This document shows, one piece after another, positions 29,362 to 38,699 of a stretch of 64,000 nucleotides of DNA. The DNA lies in the NCBI RefSeq assembly GCF_043555935.1, contig NZ_JBIGIB010000001.1, forward strand, positions 372,001 through 436,000, given 5' to 3'. The stretch comes from Pelomonas baiyunensis. GTDB taxonomy: Bacteria > Pseudomonadota > Gammaproteobacteria > Burkholderiales > Burkholderiaceae_C. The notes beneath the pieces were generated by a model. That model worked only from the letters and a program-made list of their open reading frames with translations. It was not told where the DNA came from and ran no database searches. Position 1 is the stretch's first letter. The number at the start of each line of letters is the position of its first letter. The translations under genes were made by a program, and so were the position numbers.

Positions 29362-31274
29362 TTCCTGAGATCGGCCACCTGGCCCTGTGGTTGGCGCTGG
29401 GCACGGCGCTGCTGCTGGCCGTGCTGCCGCTGCGTGGCGCGGCGCTCGGGCGTCCGGCCTGGATGCAAATGGCCGGCCCGCTGACCGGCTGGCTGGCGCT
29501 GTTCGTGGGCACCGGCTACGCGGCGCTCAGCTGGGCGTTTGCCAGTGCCGATTTCTCGGTGGCCTACGTGGCCCAGCACGCCAACCGCGAGCTGCCCCTG
29601 GCCTACCGGCTGGCGGCCGTGTGGGGCGGGCACGAGGGCTCGCTGCTGCTGTGGGTGTCGCTGCTGGCGGGCTGGATGCTGGCGCTGCGCGCGGCCAGCG
29701 GTGCCTGGCCCGAGGCGCTGCGAGCGCGCGTGCTGGGCCTCATGGGCGCGCTGGCGGCGGGGTTTCTGGTGTTCCTGCTGGCGGCGTCCAACCCCTTCGA
29801 GCGGGTACTGCCCGCCGTGCCGGACGGCAACGACCTCAACCCCTTGCTGCAAGACCCCGGCATGGTGCTGCACCCGCCCATGCTCTACATGGGCTACGTG
29901 GGCTTCACGGTGGCGTTTGCCTTTGCGCTGGCGGCTTTGCTGGGCAGCGAAATCACGCCCGCCTGGGCGCGCCGCGCGCGGGCCTGGACGCTGGCCGCCT
30001 GGTGCAGCCTGACGCTGGGCATTGCGCTGGGCAGTTGGTGGGCCTACAGCGAACTGGGCTGGGGCGGCTGGTGGTTCTGGGACCCGGTGGAAAACGCCTC
30101 CTTCATGCCCTGGCTGGCCGGCACGGCGCTGCTGCACTCGCTGGCCGTGACCGAGAAGCGCGGCGCCTTCAAGGCATGGACGGTGCTGCTGGCGGTGCTC
30201 ACCTTCGGCCTGGCGCTGCTGGGCACCTTCCTCGTGCGCTCGGGCGTGCTGAGCTCCGTGCACGCCTTCGCCACCGACCCGCGGCGCGGGCTGTTCATCC
30301 TGGCCTTTTTGGTGATCGTGGTGGGCGGGTCGCTGGCGCTCTACGCCAGCCGGGCCGGCCGCCTGGGGTTGGGGGCGCGCTTTGACTGGCGCAGCCGCGA
30401 AACGGCGCTGCTGGCCAACAACGCCATGCTGGTGGCGGCCGGCGGCGCGGTGCTGCTGGGCACGCTGTACCCGCTGCTGCTGGACGCGCTGCTGGGCCAA
30501 AAGCTGTCGGTCGGGCCGCCGTACTTCGAGGCCGTGTTCGTGCCGCTGATGGTGCCTGTGGTGCTGCTGATGGGCCTGGGCCCGCTGCTGAGCTGGAAGC
30601 AGGCCGACCTGGGCGCGCTGCTCAAGCGCCTGCGCTGGCCGCTGCTGCTGGCGCCGCTGGCCACGGCCGCCCACGCCTGGGTGCATGGGTTGATGAGCCC
30701 GGCCGGCCTGATGGGCCTGCTGCTGGCCTGGTGGGTGGCGGCCACGGTGGCGGCCGACCTCGGCGCGCGCTGGCGCAACGGCGTGCCGCGCGCGGTGCTG
30801 GCCATGCACCTGGCGCACGCGGGCGTTGCGGTGTTCATCGTGGGTGTGACGATGGTGGGCAGCCTGCAAACCGAGCGTGATGTGACGCTGGCGCCGGGCC
30901 GCGCGGTGGACGTGAACGGGCTGCGCGTGGAGATGCTGTCGCTGCGCCGCGTGGAGGGCCCCAACTACCGCGCGGCCCAGGCCGAGCTGAAACTCAGCCA
31001 GGGCGGCGTGGAGGTGGCCCGGCTGCGGCCCGAGAAGCGCGTCTACAACAGCAGCGAGATGCCCATGACCGAGGCCGGCATTGACAGCGGCTGGTGGCGC
31101 GACCTGTACGCCTCGCTGGCCGAGCCGCTGGACGGCGAGCGCGGCCGGGCCTGGATCGTCCGCATCTCCATCAAGCCCTACGTGAATTGGATCTGGGGCG
31201 GCTGCGTGCTGATGGCGTTGGGCGGCCTGCTCGCGGCCACCGACCGCCGCTACCGGCGCGGGGCGGCGGCATGA
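29358..31274 (+). CDS. ccmF: Cytochrome c heme lyase subunit CcmF
   Basis: This 638-residue membrane protein with about 14-15 helices carries the periplasmic WWD motif GWGGWWFWDPVENASFMPWL near residue 234 and conserved histidines (HPPMLYMGY near 174). It joins heme from CcmE to apocytochrome thiols together with CcmH and CcmI. The start is GTG at 29358 inside a GTGA overlap with ccmE. Length matches the family (about 640). Confidence 0.95.
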   Translation: MIPEIGHLALWLALGTALLLAVLPLRGAALGRPAWMQMAGPLTGWLALFVGTGYAALSWAFASADFSVAYVAQHANRELPLAYRLAAVWGGHEGSLLLWVSLLAGWMLALRAASGAWPEALRARVLGLMGALAAGFLVFLLAASNPFERVLPAVPDGNDLNPLLQDPGMVLHPPMLYMGYVGFTVAFAFALAALLGSEITPAWARRARAWTLAAWCSLTLGIALGSWWAYSELGWGGWWFWDPVENASFMPWLAGTALLHSLAVTEKRGAFKAWTVLLAVLTFGLALLGTFLVRSGVLSSVHAFATDPRRGLFILAFLVIVVGGSLALYASRAGRLGLGARFDWRSRETALLANNAMLVAAGGAVLLGTLYPLLLDALLGQKLSVGPPYFEAVFVPLMVPVVLLMGLGPLLSWKQADLGALLKRLRWPLLLAPLATAAHAWVHGLMSPAGLMGLLLAWWVAATVAADLGARWRNGVPRAVLAMHLAHAGVAVFIVGVTMVGSLQTERDVTLAPGRAVDVNGLRVEMLSLRRVEGPNYRAAQAELKLSQGGVEVARLRPEKRVYNSSEMPMTEAGIDSGWWRDLYASLAEPLDGERGRAWIVRISIKPYVNWIWGGCVLMALGGLLAATDRRYRRGAAA

Positions 31275-31798
31275 AGGCGCGCGTCTGGCTGCCGCTGCTG
31301 GCCTTTGTGGCACTGGCCCTGCTGCTGGCGCGCGGCCTGCAACTCAACCCGCGCGAGCTGCCCTCGCCCTTGGTGGGGCGGCCCGTGCCGGCGCTGCAAC
31401 TGAGCGCGCTCCACCCCGGTGGCGCGCCGTTCGACACCCGCGCCTGGCCCGGCCGCGTGACGGTGCTGAGCGTCTGGGCCTCGTGGTGCGCGCCCTGCCA
31501 GGAGGAGCACCCGCGCCTGGTGGCGCTGGCCCGCCGCCACCCCGGCGTGCGCTTTGCCGGGCTCAACTACAAGGACGAAGCCGGCGCCGCGCGCCGCTGG
31601 CTGCAGCAGCTGGGCGACCCCTTCGCCGAGGTGGGCGCCGACACCGACGGCCGCGCCGGCATCGAGTTGGGCGTGTACGGCGTGCCCGAGACCTTCGTCA
31701 TCGACGCTGCCGGCCGCGTGGCCTACAAGCACGTGGGCCCGCTGACGGACGACGCGTTGGCCCGCCACATCGAGCCGTTGCTGGGAGGTGCGCGATGA
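31271..31798 (+). CDS. ccmG: Thiol:disulfide oxidoreductase CcmG/DsbE
   Basis: This 175-residue membrane-anchored thioredoxin has a helix at residues 5-22 and the active site WASWCAPCQEE near residue 74-80. GVPETFVIDAAGRVAYKHVG contains the cis-proline loop. It keeps CcmH or the apocytochrome CXXCH cysteines reduced in the periplasm. ATGA overlaps link it to ccmF and ccmH. Confidence 0.93.
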   Translation: MKARVWLPLLAFVALALLLARGLQLNPRELPSPLVGRPVPALQLSALHPGGAPFDTRAWPGRVTVLSVWASWCAPCQEEHPRLVALARRHPGVRFAGLNYKDEAGAARRWLQQLGDPFAEVGADTDGRAGIELGVYGVPETFVIDAAGRVAYKHVGPLTDDALARHIEPLLGGAR

Positions 31799-32226
31799 GG
31801 GCCTTGCTTCGAGCTGTCGGGGCGATGCTGCTGTGCGCCAGCGCCAGCGCCAGCGCCTGGGCCGCGCCGTCGCCCGCCGAGGTGGACGCGCGCACACACC
31901 GCCTGGCCAGCGAGCTGCGCTGCCTGGTGTGCCAGAACCAGACGCTGGCCGACTCCACCGCGCCGCTGGCGCAAGACCTGAAGCAACAGGTGCGCGAGAT
32001 GGTGGCCGCTGGCCGCAGCGACGACGAGGTGCTGGCCCACCTGACCGCGCGCTACGGCGACTTCGTGCGTTATCGGCCGCCGCTGCAGGCCAGCACGGCC
32101 CTGCTGTGGGGCGGGCCGGCGCTGCTGTTCGCGGCCGCGCTGGGCGGCCTGGCTTGGGTGCTGCGCCAGCGCAGCCGGCTGGCGCCGCAGGACTTCGACC
32201 CCGAACCCGGTGACGACCATGCATGA
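31795..32226 (+). CDS. ccmH: Cytochrome c maturation protein CcmH (CycL)
   Basis: This 143-residue protein has a signal peptide ending AWA/A near residue 22, the conserved thiol motif LRCLVCQNQTLADS near 39-52, and a C-terminal helix at about 101-122. It is the short CcmH form, with the TPR part encoded separately as ccmI. It presents apocytochrome thiols to CcmF. It overlaps ccmG by four bases and ccmI by eight. Confidence 0.92.
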   Translation: MRALLRAVGAMLLCASASASAWAAPSPAEVDARTHRLASELRCLVCQNQTLADSTAPLAQDLKQQVREMVAAGRSDDEVLAHLTARYGDFVRYRPPLQASTALLWGGPALLFAAALGGLAWVLRQRSRLAPQDFDPEPGDDHA

Positions 32227-32911
32227 CCCCCTGCGCCACCTGAGCGGCCTGCGCGCGCTGCGCGAGCGCTTGCAGGCGTTGCCGGCTGCATCGCCTGAGC
32301 GCCCGGCCCTGCTGGACGAGATCGCCCGCGAGCTGCTGGCCAGCCGGCCCGCCGAGCGCGTGCGCCTGCCCGGCCGCCAGCGGGCAGCCCTGGCCGGCTT
32401 CGTGCTGGTGGTGGGGCTGGCCGGCTACGCCTTCACCGGCAACTGGCAGGGCTGGCAGGCCCGCTCGCCGGTCGACGCCGGTGAGTTGATGGTGCAGCGC
32501 CTGGCCGACCGCCTGGCTGCCAGCCCCGACACCGCCCGCGCGGCCGACTGGGCCATGCTGGGCCGATCGCAAACCGTGCTGGGCCGCACGGCCGCGGCCG
32601 TGGAGGCCTACCGCCGCGCGCTGGCCTTGCAGCCCGAGCCGGACACCCTGGCCGCGCTGGCGGACTTGCTCGCCACCGAGCAGGGCGGGTCGCTGGCCGG
32701 CGAGCCGGCGCAACTGGTGGCCCAGGCGCTGCGCCTGGCGCCAGATCACTTGCAGGCCCTGTCGCTGGCCGCCGCCTGGGCCTGGGCCGACGGCCGGCCG
32801 GCCGAGGCACGCCAGCACTGGGCGCGCGTGAAGGCGCTGGCGCCCGAGGGCGACCCGCTGAGGGCTAGCGCCGAGCAGGGCCTGGCGCTGCCCGATCCGC
32901 CGCGGCCTTGA
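32219..32911 (+). CDS. ccmI: Cytochrome c biogenesis TPR protein CcmI (CycH)
   Basis: This 230-residue protein has an N-terminal soluble segment, one helix at about residues 58-76 (AALAGFVLVVGLAGYAFTG), and a periplasmic TPR-rich domain (DWAMLGRSQTVLGRTAAAVEAYRRAL). CcmI holds apocytochrome C-termini for the heme lyase. It is shorter than E. coli-type fused CcmH and has one rather than two membrane helices in its N-terminal part. The ATG at 32219 is chosen over a GTG nine bases upstream. Its stop codon lies inside the FNR-like box of the nap operon. Confidence 0.82.
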   Translation: MHDPLRHLSGLRALRERLQALPAASPERPALLDEIARELLASRPAERVRLPGRQRAALAGFVLVVGLAGYAFTGNWQGWQARSPVDAGELMVQRLADRLAASPDTARAADWAMLGRSQTVLGRTAAAVEAYRRALALQPEPDTLAALADLLATEQGGSLAGEPAQLVAQALRLAPDHLQALSLAAAWAWADGRPAEARQHWARVKALAPEGDPLRASAEQGLALPDPPRP

Positions 32912-32921
32912 TCTGAATTAA
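32908..32921. promoter_or_regulatory. FNR/ANR-type box upstream of napD
   Basis: TTGATCTGAATTAA matches TTGAT-N4-ATCAA at all but one base. It overlaps the ccmI stop codon (TGA at 32909-32911). Class II spacing puts a transcription start at about 32956, with CACAGT as the -10 (32944-32949), giving a 32-base leader with GGGAG before the napD ATG. The -10 shares its A, A and T positions with the predicted ccmA -10. Confidence 0.7.
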
Positions 32922-32987
32922 GGCGCGCTGGGCGCCAAACCGCCACAGTCCGGCGGACTCAACAGAACACGGAATCGGGAGACAAGC

Positions 32988-33311
32988 ATGTCCATCTTGG
33001 GCGTTGTGGCGCGCGTGCGGCCGGAAGACCTGGCCGCCGTGGTGGCTCGTCTGGGCGAGCAAGCCGGCGTGGAACTGGCCGCCAACCCGGGTGATGGCCG
33101 CCTCGTGCTCGTCATTGAAGACGCGGCCGATTGCCCCGCCCCCGCGCGCCTGGGCCAGCTGGCCGAGTGGCCGCAGCTGCTGTCCACCTCTCTGGTCTAC
33201 GAGTACTCGGGCCCCGAGTCGCCGGCCGTGCACGCGCCGGTGACCGAGTGGCGCAGCCCGCTCCGCGACCTCTCCCGCCCCGACACCCTCGATCACCGCG
33301 ACGCCGCCTGA
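32988..33311 (+). CDS. napD: NapA signal-peptide chaperone NapD
   Basis: This 107-residue cytoplasmic protein begins MSILGVVARVRPEDLAAV and contains the ferredoxin-like fold typical of NapD, which binds the Tat signal of NapA and delays export until the cofactor is inserted. The C-terminal 25 residues extend beyond E. coli NapD (87). A GGGAG ribosome site lies seven bases before the ATG. It opens the napDAGHBC run. Confidence 0.9.
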   Translation: MSILGVVARVRPEDLAAVVARLGEQAGVELAANPGDGRLVLVIEDAADCPAPARLGQLAEWPQLLSTSLVYEYSGPESPAVHAPVTEWRSPLRDLSRPDTLDHRDAA

Positions 33312-33347
33312 GCGGCCCGCCACCCCCATCGCTCCAGGAGATCCTCC

Positions 33348-35909
33348 ATGACCGTCGACACCAACGAACGCCGCCGCGTGTTCCTGAAAGTCCAGGCCGC
33401 CACGGCCGCTGCGGCCGCCGCCGGCGTGCCGCTGACTTCGCCGGCTGCGCCGGCCGCTGCGGCCGCAGGCGCTGACAACAGCGTGCGCTGGGACAAGGCG
33501 CCGTGCCGTTTCTGCGGTACGGGCTGCTCCGTCGTCGTGGGCGTGCAGGCCGGCAAGGTGGTGGCCACCCAGGGCGACCCCGAGGCGCCGGTCAACCGCG
33601 GCCTGAACTGCATCAAGGGCTACTTCCTGTCCAAGATCATGTACGGCAGCGACCGCCTCACCACGCCGCTGCTGCGCAAGAAGAACGGCGTGTACGACAA
33701 GGACGGCGACTTCACCCCGGTCAGCTGGGACGAGGCCTTCGACATCATGGCCACCAAGTGGAAGGCTGCGCTCAAGGACACCGGCCCAACGAGCGTGGCC
33801 ATGTTCGGCTCGGGCCAGTGGACGGTGTGGGAAGGCTACGCCGCCTCCAAGCTCTGGAAGGCGGGCCTGCGCTCCAACAACCTCGACCCGAACGCGCGCC
33901 ACTGCATGGCCTCGGCGGTGACGGGCTTCATGCGCACCTTCGGCATCGACGAGCCCATGGGCTGCTACGACGACATCGAGCAGGCCGACGCCTTCGTGCT
34001 GTGGGGCAGCAACATGGCCGAGATGCACCCCATCCTGTGGAGCCGCATCACCGACCGCCGTCTGAGCCACCCGGACACCAAGGTGGCCGTGCTGTCCACC
34101 TACGAGCACCGCAGCTTCGACCTGGCCGACATCCCCATGGTCTTCAAGCCGCAGACCGACCTGGCCATCCTGAACTTCATCGCGCACTACATCATCAAGA
34201 ACGGCAAGGTGAACCAGGACTTCGTCAAGAAGCACCTGAACTTCAAGCAGGGCGAGACCGACATCGGCTACGGCCTGCGCCCGGCACATGCGCTGGAGAA
34301 GGACGCCAAGTCCAACGGCTACCCCGGCGCCGATGGCAAGCCCAAGGGCAGCCCGAACGACGCCAAGCCCATCACCTTCGAGGAGTACGCCAAGTTCGTC
34401 TCCGAGTACACGGCCGAGAAGGTGAGTGCGCTGTCGGGCGTGCCTGTGAAGCAGCTGGAAGACCTGGCCAAGCTCTACGCTGATCCCAAGGTGAAGGTGA
34501 TGAGCCTGTGGACCATGGGCTTCAACCAGCACACGCGCGGCACCTGGGCCAACAACCTCGTCTACAACATCCACCTGCTGACCGGCAAGATCAGCCAGCC
34601 GGGCAACAGCCCGTTCAGCCTGACCGGCCAGCCCAGCGCCTGCGGCACGGCGCGCGAGGTGGGCACCTTCGCCCACCGCCTGCCCGCCGACATGGTGGTG
34701 ACCAACCCCGACCACCGCAAGCACACCGAAGAGATCTGGGGCCTGCCGGACGGCACCATTCCCGACAAGATCGGTCTGCACGCCGTGGCCATGTCGCGCG
34801 CGCTGAAGGACGGCAAGCTCAAGTGCTACTGGAACACCACCAACAACAACATGCAGGCCGGGCCGAACATCAACGGCGAGATCCTGCCCGGCTGGCGCAA
34901 CCCGGCGGCCTTCATCGTCGTCAGTGACGTCTACCCCAACGCCAGCGCCATGGCGGCCGACCTGGTGCTGCCCAGTGCCATGTGGGTGGAGAAGGAAGGC
35001 GCCTTCGGCAACGCCGAGCGCCGCACGCAGGTGTGGCGCCAGCAGGTCAGCGCCCCGGGCGAGGCCCGCAGCGACCTGTGGCAGATGATGGAGTTCAGCA
35101 AGCGGTTCAAGATCGAAGAGGTCTGGCCCGCTGAGCTCATCGCCAAGAAGCCCGAGCTCAAGGGCAAGACGCTGTTCGAGGTGCTCTACAAGAACGGCAA
35201 GGTCAACAAGTTCCCGCTGGCCGACCTCACCAAGGTCAACGCCAAGTACATCAAGGACTACAGCAACGACGAGTCCAAGGCCTTCGGCTTCTACGTGCAG
35301 AAGGGCCTGTTCGAGGAATACGCCGAGTTCGGCCGCGGCCACGGGCACGACCTGGCGTCGTTCGACACCTATCACGAGGTGCGCGGCCTGCGCTGGCCCG
35401 TGGTGGATGGCAAGGAAACGCTGTGGCGCTTCCGCGAGGGCTTCGACCCCTACGTGAAGAAGGGCGAGGACGTGAAGTTCTACGGCCACAAGGATGGCAA
35501 GGCCGTCGTCTTCGCGCTGCCCTACCAGCCGCCGGCCGAGAGCCCCGACAAGGACTACGACCTTTGGTTGTGCACCGGCCGCGTGCTGGAACACTGGCAC
35601 ACCGGCACCATGACGCGCCGCGTGCCCGAGCTGCACCGCGCCGTGCCCGAGGCATTGCTGTTCATGCACCCCGACGACGCCCGCGACCGCGGCCTGCAGC
35701 GCGGCATGAAGGTGAAGGTGGCGTCCCGCCGCGGCGAGATCACCGTGCAGGTGGAAACCAAGGGCCGCAACAAGGTGCCGCGCGGTCTGGTGTTCGTGCC
35801 CTTCTTCGACGAAGGCCGGCTGGTCAACAAGCTCACGCTGGACGCAACCTGCCCGATCTCCAAGGAGACGGACTTCAAGAAGTGCGCGGTGAAGGTCGTC
35901 AAGGCTTGA
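33348..35909 (+). CDS. napA: Periplasmic nitrate reductase catalytic subunit NapA
   Basis: This 853-residue molybdoenzyme reduces nitrate to nitrite in the periplasm. A Tat signal (ERRRVFLK at residues 7-14, then an Ala-rich region) is followed by the 4Fe-4S cysteines Cys53, Cys56, Cys60 and Cys88 (APCRFCGTGC). The molybdenum ligand is Cys186 in ARHCMASAV. The C-terminal GRVLEHWHTGTMTRRVPEL segment is characteristic of NapA. The Ala/Pro-rich stretch at residues 18-41 is unusually low in complexity. The gene needs bis-MGD cofactor, which fits mobB nearby. Confidence 0.96.
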   Translation: MTVDTNERRRVFLKVQAATAAAAAAGVPLTSPAAPAAAAAGADNSVRWDKAPCRFCGTGCSVVVGVQAGKVVATQGDPEAPVNRGLNCIKGYFLSKIMYGSDRLTTPLLRKKNGVYDKDGDFTPVSWDEAFDIMATKWKAALKDTGPTSVAMFGSGQWTVWEGYAASKLWKAGLRSNNLDPNARHCMASAVTGFMRTFGIDEPMGCYDDIEQADAFVLWGSNMAEMHPILWSRITDRRLSHPDTKVAVLSTYEHRSFDLADIPMVFKPQTDLAILNFIAHYIIKNGKVNQDFVKKHLNFKQGETDIGYGLRPAHALEKDAKSNGYPGADGKPKGSPNDAKPITFEEYAKFVSEYTAEKVSALSGVPVKQLEDLAKLYADPKVKVMSLWTMGFNQHTRGTWANNLVYNIHLLTGKISQPGNSPFSLTGQPSACGTAREVGTFAHRLPADMVVTNPDHRKHTEEIWGLPDGTIPDKIGLHAVAMSRALKDGKLKCYWNTTNNNMQAGPNINGEILPGWRNPAAFIVVSDVYPNASAMAADLVLPSAMWVEKEGAFGNAERRTQVWRQQVSAPGEARSDLWQMMEFSKRFKIEEVWPAELIAKKPELKGKTLFEVLYKNGKVNKFPLADLTKVNAKYIKDYSNDESKAFGFYVQKGLFEEYAEFGRGHGHDLASFDTYHEVRGLRWPVVDGKETLWRFREGFDPYVKKGEDVKFYGHKDGKAVVFALPYQPPAESPDKDYDLWLCTGRVLEHWHTGTMTRRVPELHRAVPEALLFMHPDDARDRGLQRGMKVKVASRRGEITVQVETKGRNKVPRGLVFVPFFDEGRLVNKLTLDATCPISKETDFKKCAVKVVKA

Positions 35910-35916
35910 GATTGCG

Positions 35917-36717
35917 ATGAGGCTGTCGCGTCGGGATTTGCTGCAGGGGGCTTCCAGCGCCTGCACGGCGGGCCTGTTGGCCGGCGGTGCGGCGCTGGTG
36001 GCGCCCGGCGCCGCCGCGCGACCGGCCCAGGCGCTGCGGCCGCCCGGCGCGTTGGCGGAAGACCGCTTCCTGGCGGCCTGCGTGCGCTGCGGCCTGTGCG
36101 TGCGCGACTGCCCGCCGCAGAACCTGCAGCTCTCGCGCTTGGGGCATGGCCTTGCGCGCGAGGTGGCCGTGGGCACGCCGTACTTCGTGGCGCGCGACAT
36201 CCCCTGCGAGATGTGCGAGGCCATCCCCTGCGTCAAAGCCTGCCCCACCGGCGCGCTGGACGCGGGCCTGCAGCGCATCGAAGACGCCCGCATGGGCCTG
36301 GCCGTGTTGATCGACCACGAGACCTGCCTGAACTTCCAGGGCCTGCGCTGCGACGTCTGCTACCGCGTCTGCCCGCTGGTGGACCAGGCCATCACGCTGG
36401 AGAAGGTCAGCAACCCGCGCAGCGATCGCCACGCCATGCTGCTGCCCACCGTGCACGCCGACGCCTGCACCGGCTGCGGCAAGTGCGAGAAGGCCTGCGT
36501 GCTGGAAGGCGCGGCCATCAAGGTGCTGCCGCGCGCGGTGGCCCAGGGCCAGGCGGGCGCGCACTACCGCAAGGGCTGGGAAGACGGCGCCCGCGCCGTG
36601 CAGCCGCATTTCGACCTGCCCACCCAACGCCTGCCCGAGGCCGGCGGCGACATCACGCCCTTGCGCGGCGGGCAGGCGCCCTACGGTGCTGCGGCCGCGT
36701 CGGAGGCCCGGCCATGA
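35917..36717 (+). CDS. napG: Ferredoxin-type protein NapG
   Basis: This 266-residue protein has a Tat signal (SRRDLLQG) and four 4Fe-4S cysteine clusters, for example CVRCGLCVRDCP near residue 51, CEMCEAIPCVKACP near 98, CDVCYRVCP near 148 and CTGCGKCEKACV near 185. With NapH it forms a quinol dehydrogenase that passes electrons to the periplasmic reductase. It starts 8 bases after napA and overlaps napH by four bases. Confidence 0.93.
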   Translation: MRLSRRDLLQGASSACTAGLLAGGAALVAPGAAARPAQALRPPGALAEDRFLAACVRCGLCVRDCPPQNLQLSRLGHGLAREVAVGTPYFVARDIPCEMCEAIPCVKACPTGALDAGLQRIEDARMGLAVLIDHETCLNFQGLRCDVCYRVCPLVDQAITLEKVSNPRSDRHAMLLPTVHADACTGCGKCEKACVLEGAAIKVLPRAVAQGQAGAHYRKGWEDGARAVQPHFDLPTQRLPEAGGDITPLRGGQAPYGAAAASEARP

Positions 36718-37562
36718 GCGCCGCCGTGCCGCTCGCCACGCCCCGCAGCCTGTGGCGGCGCGAGCGCTTTCTCCTCCTGCGCCGCGCCAGCCAGCTGGGC
36801 GTGCTGGCGCTGTTCCTGCTCGGGCCCTGGGCGGGCGTGTGGGTGGTGAAGGGCAACCTGGCCAGCAGCCTCACGCTGGGCGTGCTGCCGCTGACGGACC
36901 CCTTCGTGCTGGCCCAGACCCTGCTGGCCGGCCACGCACCCGGCGCGACGGCGCTGATCGGCGCCGCCGTGGTGCTGTTGTTCTACGGCCTGGTGGCCGG
37001 GCGGGCGTACTGCGCCTGGGTCTGCCCGGTCAACGCCGTGACTGACGGTGCCGCCTGGCTGCGCCGCCGCCTGCGCCTCACCGGCGGCCGCGCGCCCTCG
37101 CGCCAGCTGCGCTGGTGGCTGCTGGGCGCCGTGCTGGCGGCCAGCGCGCTCACCGGCCACGCGGTGTGGGAGGCGGTGAACCCCGTCACGCTCACGCAGC
37201 GCGCCGTCATCTTCGGCGGCGGCCTGGCCTGGGCCGCGCTGGGCGCCGTGTTCGCCTTCGACCTGCTGGCAGCGCCGCGCGGCTGGTGCGGTCACGTGTG
37301 CCCCATGGGCGCGGCCTACGCGCTCATCGGCAGCAAGCCGCTGCTGCGGGTCGCCGCAACCCATTCGAGCCGCTGCAATGACTGCGGCGACTGCTATGCC
37401 GTCTGCCCCGAGCCGCTGGTGCTCGTGGCGCCGCTCAAGGGCAAGGACGGCGCGGGCCCCGTGGTGACGGCCCGCGAATGCACATCCTGCGGGCGTTGTG
37501 TCGACGTGTGCTCGACCGACGTGCTGCGCTTCACCCACCGATTCGACCGCCAGAGGGACTGA
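36714..37562 (+). CDS. napH: Quinol dehydrogenase membrane protein NapH
   Basis: This 282-residue protein has about four membrane helices with CAWVCPVN near residue 99 and CGHVCPMG near 195 in the family positions. Two C-terminal 4Fe-4S motifs follow (CNDCGDCYAVCPEP and CTSCGRCVDVCS). It anchors NapG in the membrane and takes electrons from quinol. The ATG overlaps napG, and the stop is 3 bases before napB. Confidence 0.93.
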   Translation: MSAAVPLATPRSLWRRERFLLLRRASQLGVLALFLLGPWAGVWVVKGNLASSLTLGVLPLTDPFVLAQTLLAGHAPGATALIGAAVVLLFYGLVAGRAYCAWVCPVNAVTDGAAWLRRRLRLTGGRAPSRQLRWWLLGAVLAASALTGHAVWEAVNPVTLTQRAVIFGGGLAWAALGAVFAFDLLAAPRGWCGHVCPMGAAYALIGSKPLLRVAATHSSRCNDCGDCYAVCPEPLVLVAPLKGKDGAGPVVTARECTSCGRCVDVCSTDVLRFTHRFDRQRD

Positions 37563-37565
37563 CCC

Positions 37566-38042
37566 ATGAAACTCCGCCGACTGCTGTATTGCCTGCCCCT
37601 GCTGCTGGCCTTTGCCGGGCTCTCCGCCCAGGCCGTGGACAAACCGGCCGACAAGGTGGCCGACAAAGCCGCTGTGAAGCTGGACGGCCTGCGCGGCGGC
37701 ACGCCGCTGAATCAGGACAACCCGCCCAACAACTACCGCCAGGAGCGCGACCACCCGGTGGGCGAGCGCGACTTCGTGCAGCAGCCGCCGCTGATCCCGC
37801 ACACCATCAGCGGCTACCAGGTCACCAAGAACTTCAACAAGTGCATGGACTGCCACGCCTGGCAGAAGACCAAGGAAAGCGGCGCCACCAAGATCAGCGT
37901 CACCCACTTCCGCACGCGCGACGGGGTGGAGCTGGACAAGGTCAGCCCGCGCCGCTACTTCTGCACCCAGTGCCACGTGCCGCAGAGCGACGCCAAGCCG
38001 CTGGTGCCCAACACCTACGAGCGTGCCAAGGGCATGCAGTAA
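37566..38042 (+). CDS. napB: Diheme cytochrome c subunit NapB
   Basis: This 158-residue periplasmic protein has a signal peptide (residues about 1-23) and two CXXCH heme sites, CMDCH near residue 95 and CTQCH near 136, which is the full NapB complement. It passes electrons to NapA. Its hemes depend on the ccm operon just upstream. The order A-G-H-B-C is conserved with other proteobacteria. Confidence 0.95.
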   Translation: MKLRRLLYCLPLLLAFAGLSAQAVDKPADKVADKAAVKLDGLRGGTPLNQDNPPNNYRQERDHPVGERDFVQQPPLIPHTISGYQVTKNFNKCMDCHAWQKTKESGATKISVTHFRTRDGVELDKVSPRRYFCTQCHVPQSDAKPLVPNTYERAKGMQ

Positions 38043-38051
38043 GGCCACGCC

Positions 38052-38699
38052 ATGAAGCAGCTCATCCACCGCCTCTGGGCCTTTGCCCACACCAAGCAGT
38101 TCTGGATTCTGTCCATCGCCTTCGTGGGCGGCATCCTGTTCTGGGGCGGCTTCAACACCGCCATGGAGTGGACCAACCGCGAAGCCTTCTGCATCTCCTG
38201 CCACGAGATGGAGAAGAACGTGTTCCAGGAGTACCGCAACACCATCCACTACCAAAACCGCACCGGCGTGCGGGCCACCTGCCCGGACTGCCATGTGCCC
38301 AAGGAGTGGGGGCCGAAGATGATTCGCAAGATCCAGGCGAGCAACGAGGTGCTGCACAAGATCCTCGGGTCCATCGACACGCCGGAGAAGTTCAACGCCA
38401 AGCGGGCCGAACTGGCGCAGCACGAGTGGGACCGCATGAAGCGCACCGACAGCCACGAGTGCCGCAACTGCCACAACTTCAACTACATGGACTACGCCGA
38501 GCAGAACAGCCGTGCGTCGACCCGCCACCAGGTGGCGTTCACGCAAGGCCAGACCTGCATCGACTGCCACAAGGGCATTGCCCACAGCCTGCCGCCCATC
38601 GCCCAGCCCATCGGTGAGCACAAGGCCGGTGAGGTGACGCTGCCGGCCACCACCGGCTCGTCGGCGGCCTCAGCCGCCCAGGGGCCGGCGTCGCACTGA
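38052..38699 (+). CDS. napC: Tetraheme quinol dehydrogenase NapC
   Basis: This 215-residue NapC/NirT protein has one N-terminal anchor helix (about 17-34) and four CXXCH sites: CISCH, CPDCH, CRNCH and CIDCH. It oxidises quinol at the membrane and reduces NapB. The C-terminal Ala/Ser-rich tail of about 20 residues is longer than in E. coli. Its last 30 bases overlap the convergent napF. Confidence 0.95.
   Translation: MKQLIHRLWAFAHTKQFWILSIAFVGGILFWGGFNTAMEWTNREAFCISCHEMEKNVFQEYRNTIHYQNRTGVRATCPDCHVPKEWGPKMIRKIQASNEVLHKILGSIDTPEKFNAKRAELAQHEWDRMKRTDSHECRNCHNFNYMDYAEQNSRASTRHQVAFTQGQTCIDCHKGIAHSLPPIAQPIGEHKAGEVTLPATTGSSAASAAQGPASH

Noticed and set aside
32865..36293. A 1142-residue minus-strand open frame across napD and napA
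   Set aside because: It is a GC-driven shadow of napD/napA/napG. Its translation is His/Val/Gly-rich with no domain, while the plus-strand genes have complete motifs.
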